64,000 bases of DNA, taken from Vogesella indigofera. Lineage in GTDB: Bacteria; Pseudomonadota; Gammaproteobacteria; Burkholderiales; Chromobacteriaceae. The stretch spans positions 62,001-126,000 of the forward strand of contig NZ_JAQQLA010000003.1 of assembly GCF_028548395.1 (NCBI RefSeq), given 5' to 3'. The notes beneath the pieces were generated by a model, which searched no databases, had not been told where the DNA came from, and saw only the letters and a program-made list of their open reading frames with translations. Shown here piece by piece: positions 9,515-19,163 of this stretch; the first letter of the stretch is position 1, and each line of letters opens with the position of its first letter. Made by a program: the position numbers and the translations under genes.

Positions 9515-10282
9515 ATGCTATTGATGTTGACTTTGTCGTTTCTGTGCGCGTTTGCGTTTCTTGCCGGCCTGATCGATGCCGCCGTCGGTGGCGGTGGCCT
9601 GATCCAGATCCCGGCGCTGTTCAATGCGCTGCCGAATGCCTCGGTTCCGGCGCTGTTCGGTACCAACAAGATGGCCTCGGCGATGGGTACGCTGTCGGCG
9701 GCCCGTTCCTACCTGCGCCAGGTCACCATCCCGTGGCGACTGGTGCTGCCGGCGGCGGCGGCGGCGTTCGTGATGTCGTTCGCCGGTGCTGCGGCGGTGA
9801 GCCTGATCCCGCCGGCGGTGATGCGGCCGCTGGTGCTGGTGCTGCTGATCGTGATGGCGGTGTACACCTTCCGCAAGAAGACCCTCGGCGCGGTGCACGC
9901 GCCGGTGGCGATCGGCCGCCGCGAGCTGGTGGTCGGCTTGCTGATCGGCGGTGCCATCGGCTTTTACGACGGCCTGTTCGGGCCGGGTACCGGCAGCTTC
10001 CTGATGTTCCTGTTCGTGCGCTTTTTCGCCTTCGACTTCCTGCACGCCTCGGCCTCGGCCAAGGTGGTCAACCTGTCGACCAATATCGCGGCGTTGAGCT
10101 TCTTCATCCCGACCGGCAACGTGCTGTTCGGCTATGCGCTGCCGATGGCGGTGTGCAATGTCGCCGGCGCCATGGTCGGCTCGCACATCGCGATGCGCAA
10201 GGGCGCCGGCTTCGTGCGCATCCTGTTCCTGCTGCTGGTCAGCGTGCTGATCCTGAAGCTGGCCTACGACATGCTGAAGTAA
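9515..10282 (+). CDS. TSUP-family (TauE/SafE) membrane transporter
   Basis: The product of about 255 residues is a polytopic inner-membrane protein with the family signature near the N-terminus (GLIDAAVGGGGLIQIPALF) and its repeat in the second half (GAIGFYDGLFGPGTGSFLMF). TSUP proteins export or import sulfite, sulfonates and other small anions; the substrate cannot be told from sequence. ATGs at 9515 and 9524 are both possible starts (MLLML or MLTL) and neither has a strong ribosome site. The long frame upstream is not coding in style. Close relatives are annotated YfcA-like. Confidence 0.87.
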   Translation: MLLMLTLSFLCAFAFLAGLIDAAVGGGGLIQIPALFNALPNASVPALFGTNKMASAMGTLSAARSYLRQVTIPWRLVLPAAAAAFVMSFAGAAAVSLIPPAVMRPLVLVLLIVMAVYTFRKKTLGAVHAPVAIGRRELVVGLLIGGAIGFYDGLFGPGTGSFLMFLFVRFFAFDFLHASASAKVVNLSTNIAALSFFIPTGNVLFGYALPMAVCNVAGAMVGSHIAMRKGAGFVRILFLLLVSVLILKLAYDMLK

Positions 10283-10286
10283 GCGG

Positions 10287-10625
10287 CTAGCGTGTTGCGG
10301 CCAACTGTTGCAGGCAGGCCGGGCACAGGCAGTCGCCGCCGCCATCGGCGCTGGCGAGTGGCGGCAGGGCCATGCACCAGCAGCCGCCGTTGTCGCCACC
10401 GGTGCCGCACTGGAACGCCTGGCCGCAACGGCGGCAGTTCAGCTCGCGCAGCGGCAAGGGCTGGCGCAGGCTGGCGATGCGCTGCAACGCGGCCTGTTTC
10501 TGCGTGTTGCTGGCCGCGGCCCAGCCGCTGATCTCCGCCAGCGTGCGCAGGCAGCCGGTGCAGTAGCGGCCGCTGACATCGAGCTGGCATTGCTTGACGC
10601 AGGGCGAGGCGATGTCGTCAGGCAT
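10287..10625 (-). CDS. DUF1289 plus cysteine-rich CWC domain fusion protein
   Basis: The 112-residue product joins two small cysteine-rich modules. Residues about 6-45 match DUF1289 (SPCVKQCQLDVSGRYCTGC followed by RTLAEISGW). Residues about 62-107 match the CWC domain (CRRCGQAFQCG, CWCMALPPL, CLCPACL). Both probably bind metal, but no activity is known for either. The start codon lies 8 bases inside the end of the upstream hutD gene, so the two are translationally coupled. A repeat copy overlaps the last codons (QLAATR). Confidence 0.82.
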   Translation of the reverse strand: MPDDIASPCVKQCQLDVSGRYCTGCLRTLAEISGWAAASNTQKQAALQRIASLRQPLPLRELNCRRCGQAFQCGTGGDNGGCWCMALPPLASADGGGDCLCPACLQQLAATR

Positions 10626-11217
10626 CGCCGTCGGCCTTCTTGCAATCAAAGACGACATGCGCCAGCAACAGCTGGCAGGCACGGTCGCTGTGCAGCTGCA
10701 GCGTACCGGCATGCTCCAGCCACAGCAGGTCGAACGGCTGCAGCGTGTCGCTGGCCCCGTCACTGTTCACCGTCACCGCGCCACCCTGTGCCACGAACAG
10801 CAGCAGCGGGCCGTCGTGTGCCAGCGTCAGGCTGCCGGCGAGCGACAGCCGTTCGGCACGGTGCCGGCACTGGCTGCGACGGGTCATGATGTTGAAATCT
10901 CGCACCTTGCCGGCCAGGCGCTGGCTGCTGATCGGCCATTCGCCGGCAAAATGCAGCAGCGGGCTGTCCGCTTGCAGCGTGGCCAGTGGCGCACCGTCGC
11001 GCTGCAGTTGCAGGCCGCTGCCTTCCAGCAGCGTCAGGGTACGGTCGATGCCGTCAAAGCGCGAGAACGGGCCGTCGCTGTCGACATCGGCGACGCTGAC
11101 GCGCAGCGCAAAGTCGTCAAGGTTGGCCGCAGCAGGGCGGATCAGCAGCTGGCGGGTGATGCCGCCGCCGTTTTTCCACGGGCTGGGCGGGCAGGCGGCA
11201 AAGCGTACGATGTGCAT
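10618..11217 (-). CDS. HutD/Ves-family cupin protein
   Basis: The 199-residue product opens with MHIVRFAACPPSPWKNGGG, the family hallmark PWKNGGG, and continues as a double cupin-like beta barrel typical of HutD/Ves proteins (about 180-200 residues). HutD is often found with histidine-utilisation genes, where a regulatory or ligand-binding role has been proposed; no hut genes are present here. The internal ATG (complement 11215-11217) is preferred because it begins the conserved N-terminus, while the upstream frame extension is low-quality. It is the first gene of a two-gene unit with the DUF1289/CWC protein. Confidence 0.82.
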   Translation of the reverse strand: MHIVRFAACPPSPWKNGGGITRQLLIRPAAANLDDFALRVSVADVDSDGPFSRFDGIDRTLTLLEGSGLQLQRDGAPLATLQADSPLLHFAGEWPISSQRLAGKVRDFNIMTRRSQCRHRAERLSLAGSLTLAHDGPLLLFVAQGGAVTVNSDGASDTLQPFDLLWLEHAGTLQLHSDRACQLLLAHVVFDCKKADGDA

Positions 11218-11577
11218 GAGGGTCGGTGCCGGACAGGGAAAGGCGCGATGGTAGCACGCGTCCGCCGCCGGTCGCAGCGGGCAGGGCGCCGGCGCGCAAG
11301 CCTGGCCGCGATCGCCGCCGGGCGGAATTGACACAATGCTGCCGCCACTGCCGTCGCCGGGGGCGCGCGGCCGGTAGTCAGGGCCGCCGGCATGGCAGGA
11401 TGTGCCGCCATGACGCGTATCGGCGCAAGCCTGCGGCGCAAACGTCAAGCTGCTTGCCGCAGCGCGGCGCGATGCCTCGTGATAGACTTCTGCATCCGGA
11501 TTTTGTCACCCTGTCTGCCGGCCGGTGGCTACCCGTACACCGCCGGCAGCAAGCAATTCAACACTTTGGAGCCCCGC
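11218..11577. other. Divergent intergenic region, no gene seen
   Basis: This 360-bp gap separates hutD and the aminotransferase gene. Frames that cross it on either strand have no credible start or family match. It is GC-rich; I could not identify a convincing promoter. The ribosome site TTGGAG lies 8-13 bases before the ATG at 11578. Confidence 0.4.
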
Positions 11578-12786
11578 ATGTCCTCTTCGATCTTCGCCGC
11601 CGTGGAAATGGCGCCGCGCGACCCGATTCTTGGCCTGAACGAAGCCTTCAACGCCGATCCCCGTCCGACGAAAGTCAACCTGGGTGTCGGCGTTTATTAC
11701 GACGACAACGGCAAGATCCCGCTGCTGGCCGCCGTGAAGGCCGCCGAAAAGGTACGTCTGGAAGCGATGCCGCCGCGCGGCTACCAGCCGATCGAAGGCC
11801 CGGCCACGTATACCTCCGCGGTGCAGAACCTGCTGTTCGGTGCCGACAGCGCGCTGACCGCCGCCGGCCGCGTGGTGACCGCTGAAGCGCTGGGTGGTAC
11901 CGGCGCCCTGAAGATCGGTGCCGACTTCCTGAAGCGCCTCAATGCCGATGCCAAGGTCTACATCAGCAACCCGTCGTGGGAAAACCACCGCGCGCTGTTC
12001 GAGTCCGCCGGCTTCATCGTGGAAAACTATCCGTACTACGATGCCGCCACCCGTGGCGTGAACTTCGAGGCGATGAAGGCCTTCCTGCTAGGCCTGGACG
12101 CCGGCTCCGTGATCGTGCTGCACGCCTGCTGCCACAACCCGACCGGCGCCGACATGTCCGACGCACAATGGGCGGAAGTGGTGGAAGCCTGCCGCAGCCG
12201 CGGTCTGGTGCCGTTCCTCGACATGGCCTACCAGGGCTTTGCCGACGGTATCGAGCCTGATGCGGTCGCGGTGCGCCTGTTCTCCGCCTCCGGCCTGCAG
12301 TTCTTCGTGTCCAGCTCCTTCTCCAAGAGCTTCTCGCTGTACGGCGAACGCGTCGGCGCATTGTCGATCGTGACCGAGAGCAAGGAAGAGTCCGCCCGCG
12401 TGCTGTCGCAGCTGAAGCGCGTGATCCGCACCAACTACTCCAACCCGCCTATCCACGGCGGTGCGGTGGTGGCGGCGGTACTGTCCAGCCCGGAACTGCG
12501 CCAGCAGTGGGAAGACGAACTGGCCGGCATGCGCGAGCGTATCCGCGCCATGCGCGTGGCACTGGTGGAAGCGATCCAGGCCCAGGGCGTGGCACAGGAC
12601 TTCAGCTTCGTGATCAAGCAGCGCGGCATGTTCTCCTACACCGGCCTGACCGTGGCCCAAGTCGAGCGCCTGAAGGAAGAGTTCGGCATCTACGCCGTCT
12701 CCACCGGCCGTATCTGCCTGGCGGCACTGAACAGCAAGAACATCGGCTATGTCGCCGAAGCGATTGCCAAGGTGGTCAAGGCCTGA
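11578..12786 (+). CDS. Aromatic/aspartate aminotransferase (class I, TyrB/AspC type)
   Basis: The 402-residue product is a fold-type I PLP aminotransferase closely resembling E. coli TyrB and AspC. It interconverts amino acids (Asp, Tyr, Phe) and 2-oxo acids with glutamate as amino donor. Seen are HACCHNPTGAD (the Asn that contacts PLP), FLDMAYQGFADG, and SSSFSKSFSLYGERVGA with the Schiff-base Lys 250, plus the substrate-carboxylate Arg in STGRICLAALN. TyrB and AspC cannot be separated by eye; the Chromobacterium-type enzyme is usually called aromatic amino acid aminotransferase. Start ATG 11578 has a good ribosome site; the frame extends upstream without coding character. Confidence 0.92.
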   Translation: MSSSIFAAVEMAPRDPILGLNEAFNADPRPTKVNLGVGVYYDDNGKIPLLAAVKAAEKVRLEAMPPRGYQPIEGPATYTSAVQNLLFGADSALTAAGRVVTAEALGGTGALKIGADFLKRLNADAKVYISNPSWENHRALFESAGFIVENYPYYDAATRGVNFEAMKAFLLGLDAGSVIVLHACCHNPTGADMSDAQWAEVVEACRSRGLVPFLDMAYQGFADGIEPDAVAVRLFSASGLQFFVSSSFSKSFSLYGERVGALSIVTESKEESARVLSQLKRVIRTNYSNPPIHGGAVVAAVLSSPELRQQWEDELAGMRERIRAMRVALVEAIQAQGVAQDFSFVIKQRGMFSYTGLTVAQVERLKEEFGIYAVSTGRICLAALNSKNIGYVAEAIAKVVKA

Positions 12787-12809
12787 TCGTTCCGGCCGGC
12801 ATCGCCACA

Positions 12810-12842
12810 AAAAAACCCCGCTGTCGGACAGCGGGGTTTTTT
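12810..12842. terminator. Bidirectional terminator
   Basis: AAAAAAACCCCGCTGTC pairs with the GACAGCGGGG plus T run, giving a 10-bp GC stem flanked by A and T tracts. It separates the aminotransferase gene from the convergent solute-binding lipoprotein gene and should work in both directions. Confidence 0.9.
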
Positions 12843-12864
12843 CATGGCTGTTGCGCGGCCGGGC

Positions 12865-13632
12865 TTACGGTTCCAGCCCGACGCGGAACACCTCCAGCGG
12901 CGGCGCGCTGAGCGGGAACCAGCGCTTGTGGATGGCCTGGAAGCTGCCGTCACGCTTCATGTCGCGCAACGCCTGCTCCCAGGCCAGCACCTGCTGCCGC
13001 GATGTGCCCTTGGAGAAGGCGAGGTACAGCGCCAGCGATTCCAGCGTCGCGATGCGCTCCACCGCGTTGTCGGCCACCCCCAGCCGCTGCAGCACCTGCG
13101 GCACCACGATATTGCCCTCCGCCCACAGCCGCACGCGGCCGGCCAGCAGCATCTTGGCCGAATGCTGCGGGTCGGTGGTGGCGGTGACGTTGTAGCCGTG
13201 CGCCCGCGCGCTGCTCTCGAAAATGCTGCCGCGATAAGCCGCGGTCGGCAGCCGCCGTCGCACGTCGCCCATGTCACGCAGCTGCTGTGCCTGCTCGCGC
13301 AGCGCAAACACGTCGGTGCTGGAGATCGCCACCGGCCCCAGCAGCGTCATCCTGCCTTCGCGCTCGGCATTGCGGCCCACGGTGAACAGCAGCACGTCCG
13401 GTTCGTTTAGCAGGTGATGATAAGCGCGCGCCCACGGCTGCACCTGGATGACATTGCGGTTGCCGGTGCGCTTTTGCAGCTCTTGTACCACTTCCACCGC
13501 CATGCCGGCGGCACCGTCCTGGCTGTTGCGGAAGCTGAGCGGTGGCCAGTCTTCGGTGTAGATTGCCAGCGCGCGGCTCAGCTGGCTGCAGCCGGCCAGC
13601 AGCAGGAACAGCACAAGGAGGGGGTATCGCAT
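12865..13632 (-). CDS. Periplasmic solute-binding (family 3) lipoprotein
   Basis: The 255-residue product has a short lipoprotein signal (MRYPLLVLFLLLAGC, Cys 15) and a bacterial extracellular solute-binding fold of family 3: IYTEDWPPLSFRN near the N-terminus and the later lobe-closing segment. Similar stand-alone proteins in Chromobacterium and Pseudomonas are annotated as amino-acid-binding transporter substrate proteins without a cognate permease. No ABC genes adjoin it, so it may act as a sensor or be a transport orphan. The ligand is unknown. Confidence 0.8.
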   Translation of the reverse strand: MRYPLLVLFLLLAGCSQLSRALAIYTEDWPPLSFRNSQDGAAGMAVEVVQELQKRTGNRNVIQVQPWARAYHHLLNEPDVLLFTVGRNAEREGRMTLLGPVAISSTDVFALREQAQQLRDMGDVRRRLPTAAYRGSIFESSARAHGYNVTATTDPQHSAKMLLAGRVRLWAEGNIVVPQVLQRLGVADNAVERIATLESLALYLAFSKGTSRQQVLAWEQALRDMKRDGSFQAIHKRWFPLSAPPLEVFRVGLEP

Positions 13633-13707
13633 ATGAATATCCTGACGGGCTGGGGCGCCAGTTTACTATAGGCGGGGACGAACGGTACGGCGCGGTGGCC
13701 GCCGGCA

Positions 13708-13745
13708 AAAAAACAGGTTGGCCGCAGTGTTGCGGCCAACCTTGT
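13708..13745 (-). terminator. Repeat inverted pair acting as terminator of the aminopeptidase gene
   Basis: Two repeat copies face each other (AGGTTGGCCGCA at 13715-13726, TGCGGCCAACCT at 13731-13742, loop GTGT). Read on the minus strand the hairpin is followed by seven T, 20 bases after the aminopeptidase stop codon. So the repeat pair here has the full form of an intrinsic terminator. Confidence 0.85.
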
Positions 13746-13764
13746 ACGGCAGGCGCTGCGGGTG

Positions 13765-15555
13765 TTACAGCGCGCGGGTGTGCTGCTGCAGCCAGGCTAG
13801 TGCCGCGCCGTTCAGCTGCGGTGCCAGCTGTTCGTGCACGCAGTGGTGGTAGTCGTTGAGCCAGTCGATTTCTTCCTGATTCAGCAGCGTGCGTTCGATG
13901 CAGCGCAGGTCGATCGGGCACAGCGTCAGCGTCTCGAAGCGGAGGAAGTCGCCGAATTCGTTGCTGGCGGCGGCCACGTTCAGCAGCAGGTTCTCGATGC
14001 GCACCCCCCACTGCCCGGGGCGGTAGATGCCCGGCTCGTTGGAGGTGATCATGCCCGGTAGCATCGCCATGCTCGCTTCCGGCTGCGAGCGCGAGATGCT
14101 CTGCGGGCCTTCGTGCACGTTGAGGAAATAGCCGACGCCGTGGCCGACGCCGTGGCCGAAGTCGATGCCGTGCTGCCAGATCGGCGCCCGCGCCAGCGCG
14201 TCCAGCATCGGCGACAGCGTGCCCTGCGGAAACTGTGCGCGCGACAGGGCGATCATGCCTTTCAGCACCAGCGTGAAGTCGCGCTTCTGCTCGGCGCTGG
14301 GCTGACCCACCGCCACCACGCGGGTGATGTCGGTGGTGCCGCCCAGATACTGGCCGCCGGAGTCGATCAGCAGCAGGCCGTCGCCTTCGATCGCCGCGTG
14401 GTGGGCCGCGGTGGCGCGGTAGTGCGGCAGTGCGCCGCCCGCGTTGAAGCCGGCGATGGTGGCGAAGCTGGGCGACACGAAGCCGGGGCGGCGCGCGCGT
14501 GCGGCGGTGATCTGCTCGTCGATGGTCAGCTCGGTGATGGCTTCGCGGTTGACCGCGCCCTCGAACCAGGCAAAGAACTCGGCCAGCGCCACGCCGTCCT
14601 GCACCATGGCGTCGCGCACGTGCTGCGCCTCGGCCTCGCTCTTGCGCGACTTGAGCAGGGTGGAAGGGTTGATGGTCTCGATCACGGCAACATTGGCCGC
14701 GACCGCGGCGCGCAGGCCGAGGGTCACGCGGCGCGGGTCCAGCAGCAGGCGGCTGTCTGCCGCCAAGGCCGCCAGCGCGGCCTTGGCCTGCTCGTAGCCG
14801 GCGACGGCGATGCCGTCTGCGGCCAGTCTTTCCATCAGCCCAGCGTCGACCTTGCCGTCACCGACGAACAGGGTGCCGCCACGGTCGTTCAGCAGCAGGT
14901 GGCTGACGAACACCGGGTTGTAGTTGACGTCGCCGCCGCGCAGGTTCAGCAGCCAGGCGATGTCGTCCAGCGTGGAGATGAAGTGATGGCTGGCGCCGTG
15001 CTGCCGCATCGCGTCGCGCACCGCGGCCAGCTTGTCGGCGCGGCGGGTGGCGGCGTAGGGCGGCAGGTGTTCGTACACCGGCTGGCTCGGCAGCGGCGGG
15101 CGATCCGGCCACACCGCTTGCAGCGGGTCGAGATCGCTGCGCAGCGTGATGCCGGCGGCGAGGAGCTTGTCCTGCAGCGCACGGGCGCTGGCCAGGCCGA
15201 GCACGTCGCCGTCCACCGCCAGCACGTCGCCGGCGCCAAGGTTGGCCGCAAGCCAGTCCAGATGCAGCGGCTGCGCCACGGTCTGGATCTTCATCAGTTG
15301 GATGCCACTGCCGGCCAGCTCCTGCTCCGCCTGTACCCAGTAGCGGCTGTCGGCCCACAGGCCGGCAAAATCGGCGGTGACGATCAGGGTGCCGACCGAG
15401 CCGTGAAAGCCGGACAGCCAGCGCCGGCCCTGCCAGTACGACGGCAGGTACTCGGACAGGTGCGGATCGGAGGACGGAATCAGGCAGGCGGCGATGCCTT
15501 GCTGCTGCATGTGGCGGCGCAGTGCGGCCAGGCGGGTAGGGATGGTGTGCGTCAT
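13765..15555 (-). CDS. Xaa-Pro aminopeptidase, M24B family, long form
   Basis: The 596-residue product is the long, three-domain type of aminopeptidase P: two creatinase-like N-terminal domains (about 1-300) and a C-terminal pita-bread metallopeptidase domain. It removes the N-terminal residue from peptides with Pro in second position, in the cytoplasm. The dinuclear metal ligands are visible: Asp in LLLIDSGGQYLGGTTDITR (two), His in FGHGVGHGVG, Glu in TSNEPGIY and Glu in GVRIENLLL. Length fits the eukaryote-like long form rather than E. coli PepP (441 residues). A full-length repeat copy lies inside the gene at 15237-15252, coding for LAANL on the gene strand. Confidence 0.93.
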   Translation of the reverse strand: MTHTIPTRLAALRRHMQQQGIAACLIPSSDPHLSEYLPSYWQGRRWLSGFHGSVGTLIVTADFAGLWADSRYWVQAEQELAGSGIQLMKIQTVAQPLHLDWLAANLGAGDVLAVDGDVLGLASARALQDKLLAAGITLRSDLDPLQAVWPDRPPLPSQPVYEHLPPYAATRRADKLAAVRDAMRQHGASHHFISTLDDIAWLLNLRGGDVNYNPVFVSHLLLNDRGGTLFVGDGKVDAGLMERLAADGIAVAGYEQAKAALAALAADSRLLLDPRRVTLGLRAAVAANVAVIETINPSTLLKSRKSEAEAQHVRDAMVQDGVALAEFFAWFEGAVNREAITELTIDEQITAARARRPGFVSPSFATIAGFNAGGALPHYRATAAHHAAIEGDGLLLIDSGGQYLGGTTDITRVVAVGQPSAEQKRDFTLVLKGMIALSRAQFPQGTLSPMLDALARAPIWQHGIDFGHGVGHGVGYFLNVHEGPQSISRSQPEASMAMLPGMITSNEPGIYRPGQWGVRIENLLLNVAAASNEFGDFLRFETLTLCPIDLRCIERTLLNQEEIDWLNDYHHCVHEQLAPQLNGAALAWLQQHTRAL

Positions 15556-15668
15556 CGTGCTTCTCGGTGGGAGATTGTATGCATTCTGCGATGGCGGGGT
15601 GTTTTGTGCAAATTATTTTGCTAATTGGCGCAATAGTCTGTCTTTTTGTAAATGAATAGGGCATGAAA

Positions 15669-15692
15669 AAAGCCGGAGCAGGCTCCGGCTTG
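15669..15692 (-). terminator. Terminator of phaA
   Basis: AAGCCGGAGC (15670-15679) pairs with GCTCCGGCTT (15682-15691). On the minus strand the stem ends in a T run, 20 bases after the phaA stop codon. Confidence 0.88.
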
Positions 15693-15710
15693 GTTTTGCG
15701 TGTGGCAGGC

Positions 15711-16892
15711 TTACTTGCGTTCTACCGCCAGCGCCACGCCCATGCCGCCACCGATGCACAGTGTCGCCAGGCCTTTCTTGGCGTCGCGACGCTGCATTTC
15801 GTGCAGCAGGGTGACCAGCACGCGGCAGCCGGAGGCGCCGATCGGGTGACCCAGTGCAATGGCGCCGCCGTTGACGTTGACCTTGTCGGCACCCCAGCCC
15901 AGCTCTTTCGCCACGCCCAGTGCCTGGGCGGCGAAGGCTTCGTTGGCTTCCACCAGGTCGAGGTCTTCCACTTTCCAGCCGGCCTTGTCCAGCACCTTGC
16001 GGGTGGCGGCTACCGGGCCGATGCCCATGATTTCCGGCGCGCAGCCGGTCAGTGCGTAGGACTTGATGGTGGCCAGCGGCGTCAGGCCCAGTTCGGCGGC
16101 CTTGGCGGCGGTCATCAGCATCACCGCGGCAGCGCCGTCGTTGATACCGGAGGCGTTACCGGCGGTCACGGAACCGTCTTTCTTGAACGCCGGGCGCAGC
16201 TTGGCCAGCGATTCGGCGGTGGTGCCAACCTTGATGTATTCGTCGCTGGCGAAGGCAACCGGGTCGCCCTTGCGCTGCGGTACCATCACCGGCACGATTT
16301 CGTCGGCGAACTTGCCGGCTTTTTGTGCGGCTTCGGCGCGGTTCTGCGATGCCAGTGCCAGCGCATCCTGCTCGTCGCGGCTGATCTCGTACTTGGCGGC
16401 CACGTTTTCGGCGGTGATGCCCATGTGGTACTGGTTGTAGACGTCGGTCAGGCCGTCGGCGACCATGGTGTCCACCAGCTGGGCGTTGCCCATGCGGAAA
16501 CCGTCACGCGAGCCCGGCAGGATGTGCGGCGACAGCGACATGCTTTCCTGGCCGCCGGCGATCACGATCTCGGCATCGCCGTTGGCGATGGCCTGGGCAC
16601 CCAGGTGCACGGCACGCAGGCCGGAGCCGCATACCACGTTGAGGGTGGAGGCCGGGGTCGACACCGGCAGGCCGGCCTTGATCAGCGCCTGGCGCGCCGG
16701 GTTCTGGCCGGCGCCGGCGGTCAGCACCTGACCGAGGATCACTTCGCTCACTGCTTCCGGCTGCACGCCGGTCTTCTCCAGCAAACCCTTGATAACGGTT
16801 GCACCCAGCTCCGGCGCCGGGATTTTGGACAGCGAACCACCAAAGCTGCCGACAGCGGTACGCAGGGCGGCAACGATCACGATATCTTGCAT
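15711..16892 (-). CDS. phaA: Acetyl-CoA acetyltransferase (beta-ketothiolase)
   Basis: The 393-residue product is a biosynthetic thiolase that condenses two acetyl-CoA to acetoacetyl-CoA, the first step of polyhydroxybutyrate synthesis. The nucleophile is Cys 88 ([10 protein letters not shown]). The C-terminal active-site pieces are [14 protein letters not shown] (His) and CIGGGMG (Cys). Length and motifs match PhaA of Cupriavidus and Chromobacterium. It lies directly downstream of phaC on the same strand, about 95 bases apart, so the two are probably one operon. The reductase gene phaB is not in the window. Confidence 0.95.
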   Translation of the reverse strand: MQDIVIVAALRTAVGSFGGSLSKIPAPELGATVIKGLLEKTGVQPEAVSEVILGQVLTAGAGQNPARQALIKAGLPVSTPASTLNVVCGSGLRAVHLGAQAIANGDAEIVIAGGQESMSLSPHILPGSRDGFRMGNAQLVDTMVADGLTDVYNQYHMGITAENVAAKYEISRDEQDALALASQNRAEAAQKAGKFADEIVPVMVPQRKGDPVAFASDEYIKVGTTAESLAKLRPAFKKDGSVTAGNASGINDGAAAVMLMTAAKAAELGLTPLATIKSYALTGCAPEIMGIGPVAATRKVLDKAGWKVEDLDLVEANEAFAAQALGVAKELGWGADKVNVNGGAIALGHPIGASGCRVLVTLLHEMQRRDAKKGLATLCIGGGMGVALAVERK

Positions 16893-16987
16893 GAGAGTTT
16901 CTCCACGAGTGTGTTTGCTTATTATTGGCTACAGTGCTGTTGTGCGATGCACAAGAAACACTGTAGCACAATCATGAACCGGGTTGA

Positions 16988-18754
16988 TTACTGCATGGCC
17001 GCCAGTTGCGGCATGGCTTTGGCCTGCACGTACAGACCCGGTGCCGGGCACAGCGGCGGCAAGTCCTTGCTGCCCATTGCCTTCGGTGCGGCCACTTTCT
17101 TGCCGGACTGCGGCGCCAGCCAGCCGTCCCAGTCTTTCCACCAGCTGCCGGGCATGCTCTGCGCGGTTTCCAGCCAGGTATCGGCGTCGGCGGTCAGGGT
17201 GTCGTTGACCCAGTAGTTGCGCTTGTCCTTGGTTACCGGGTTGATGGAACCGGCGATGTGGCCGGAGGCGCCGAGGATGAAGCGGCGCGAGGCGGCGCCT
17301 TCCAGGAACTTGACGCCGTCGAAGGCCGACTTCCACGGCACGATGTGGTCTTCACGCGCGGCAAAGATGTACACCGGCACCTTGATCTTGCGCACGTCGA
17401 TCTTCACGCCGCACAGCGTGATGCTGTCTGGCTTGGTCAGCGCGTTGCGGTCGTAGAACTCGCGCAGGAAGAAAGTGTGCATCGGCATCGGCAGGTCCAC
17501 CGCGTCGTTGTTCCAGTACAGCAGGTCGAACGGTGGCGGCGTCTTGCCCAGCAGGTAGTTGTTGACCACGTAGTTCCACACCAGGTCGTTGGCGCGCAGG
17601 CTGGCAAAGGTACGGCCCAGCTCCTTGCCGCTGACGATGCCGCCGTTGCCGGCGGCCAGCTTGGCCTCGCGGCCCTTGAAGAAGTTGTCATCGAGGAACA
17701 CCTTGATCTCGCCCGGATCGGTGTGGTCGATCAGCGAGGTCATGAAGGTGGCGGAATCGATGTAGTTCAGGCCGCGCGCTTCCATCACGCACAGCGCGGT
17801 GGTGAGGATCACGCCGCCGATGCAGAAGCCCAGCGCGTTCATGCTGCTCTGCTTGGTGATCTTGCGCACAGCTTCGGCGGCGGCGATCACGCCTTCCTCG
17901 ATGTAGTTGTCCCACTGGTACTGCTTCATCTCCGGGGTCGCCGATTTCCAGCTCACCAGGAACACGCGGTAACCCTGGGCCACGAAATGGCGCACCATGG
18001 AGTTGTCCGGCTGCAGGTCCATCAGGTAGTACTTGTTGACGCACGGCGGCACGATCAGCAACGGCTTTTCGTACACTTCGCCAGTGGTCGGCGTGTACTG
18101 GATCAGCTCCATCAGATCGTTGCGGAACACCACTTCGCCCGGGGTGCAGGCAATGTTCTTGCCGATCTCGAACTTGGTCTCGTCCGACATCGAGATGTGA
18201 CCCTTCTGGATGTCTTCCATCATGTTCTTCATGCCTTCGACCAGGCTCTCGCCCTTGGTCTCGATGGCCTGCTTGATCACTTCCGGATTGGTCAGCATGA
18301 AGTTGGTCGGCGCCATGGCGTCGATGTACTGGCGGGTGATGAAGGCCAGTCGTTCCTTGTCTTCGCCTTCCAGATGGGTCTGGTCGGCGAGGTCGGTCAT
18401 CCATTTCGAGGTCAGCAGGTAGCTTTGCTTGATGAAGCTGTAGAACGGATGCTCGTTCCATTCCGGTGCCGAGAAACGGCGGTCAGTGCTCGCCGCCGGG
18501 GCAGCGGTGGCACCATTCTGGCCCAGGAACTGCATCCACAGGTTCATCTGCTGCTGGTACAGGCTGTTCTGCATCGCGATGAACTGGGTGGCGTTGTTGA
18601 CCATCTGGTTCCAGGCGCCAGTCATCGGGTTGGCCGCATCTTGCGGCGTCAGGCCGCTGCTCATGGAGTTGACGAACTGCTGCATCCACTTTTGATTGGC
18701 CTCGGACAGATTGGCAAAAAAGCTGTCCAGCGGGTTGGGGGTTTCCTGGCTCAT
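16988..18754 (-). CDS. phaC: Poly(3-hydroxyalkanoate) synthase, class I
   Basis: The 588-residue product polymerises 3-hydroxyacyl-CoA into PHA at the granule surface. It has the N-terminal PhaC domain and an alpha/beta-hydrolase core with the modified lipase box GFCIGG. The catalytic triad reads Cys 311, Asp 469 ([10 protein letters not shown]) and His 499 ([12 protein letters not shown]). Length fits class I (no PhaE or PhaR needed). The start ATG (complement 18752-18754) has AAGGAGA four bases upstream, better than the ATG 17 codons earlier. A repeat copy is at 18630 (coding AAN). PhaA follows downstream; no phasin gene is in view. Confidence 0.96.
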   Translation of the reverse strand: MSQETPNPLDSFFANLSEANQKWMQQFVNSMSSGLTPQDAANPMTGAWNQMVNNATQFIAMQNSLYQQQMNLWMQFLGQNGATAAPAASTDRRFSAPEWNEHPFYSFIKQSYLLTSKWMTDLADQTHLEGEDKERLAFITRQYIDAMAPTNFMLTNPEVIKQAIETKGESLVEGMKNMMEDIQKGHISMSDETKFEIGKNIACTPGEVVFRNDLMELIQYTPTTGEVYEKPLLIVPPCVNKYYLMDLQPDNSMVRHFVAQGYRVFLVSWKSATPEMKQYQWDNYIEEGVIAAAEAVRKITKQSSMNALGFCIGGVILTTALCVMEARGLNYIDSATFMTSLIDHTDPGEIKVFLDDNFFKGREAKLAAGNGGIVSGKELGRTFASLRANDLVWNYVVNNYLLGKTPPPFDLLYWNNDAVDLPMPMHTFFLREFYDRNALTKPDSITLCGVKIDVRKIKVPVYIFAAREDHIVPWKSAFDGVKFLEGAASRRFILGASGHIAGSINPVTKDKRNYWVNDTLTADADTWLETAQSMPGSWWKDWDGWLAPQSGKKVAAPKAMGSKDLPPLCPAPGLYVQAKAMPQLAAMQ

Positions 18755-19163
18755 TGGTTCTCCTTCGAAAGTGGAAAGACGATCAAGCACCATCCCGCCC
18801 TGCATGCAGGCTGTTTTCTTGCTGGCACTGTCGGTAGATGGTTACGACTGTACCACCGCTTTATGACAAAACACAGCGCCTTATTGTTGCAGCGCAGGAA
18901 TATCGTTGCGGGCTCGCAAACGCCATGCCAGCCGCGGCAAGGGCAGCCGTCCGGACGGGTGGTGCGGATGATGGCGGCAGTATAACCCGTCTCATGCCTT
19001 TGGTATGTTGCGATGCGCCAATCGCTGGCCGAGGTGGGCTGGAAAGGCTGGCCGCAATGGCGGCAAGGTTGCCCTGTGGCGACAGGAAAATCATACTGCA
19101 ACCGTGGCTGCGCTTTGCCTGCCTCCAGCCCGGCCCATACCATTTCAGAAAAGGAAACATTAA
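18755..19163. other. Divergent intergenic region phaC / FAH hydrolase
   Basis: No gene is convincing in these 409 bp. It contains a degenerate copy of the dispersed repeat near 19045-19070 (GGCTGGCCGCAATGG and GGCAAGGTTGCC, both one or two bases off). The promoter of phaC should lie on the minus strand near 18800-18880, but I cannot define it. AAGGAAA precedes the ATG at 19164. Confidence 0.4.
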
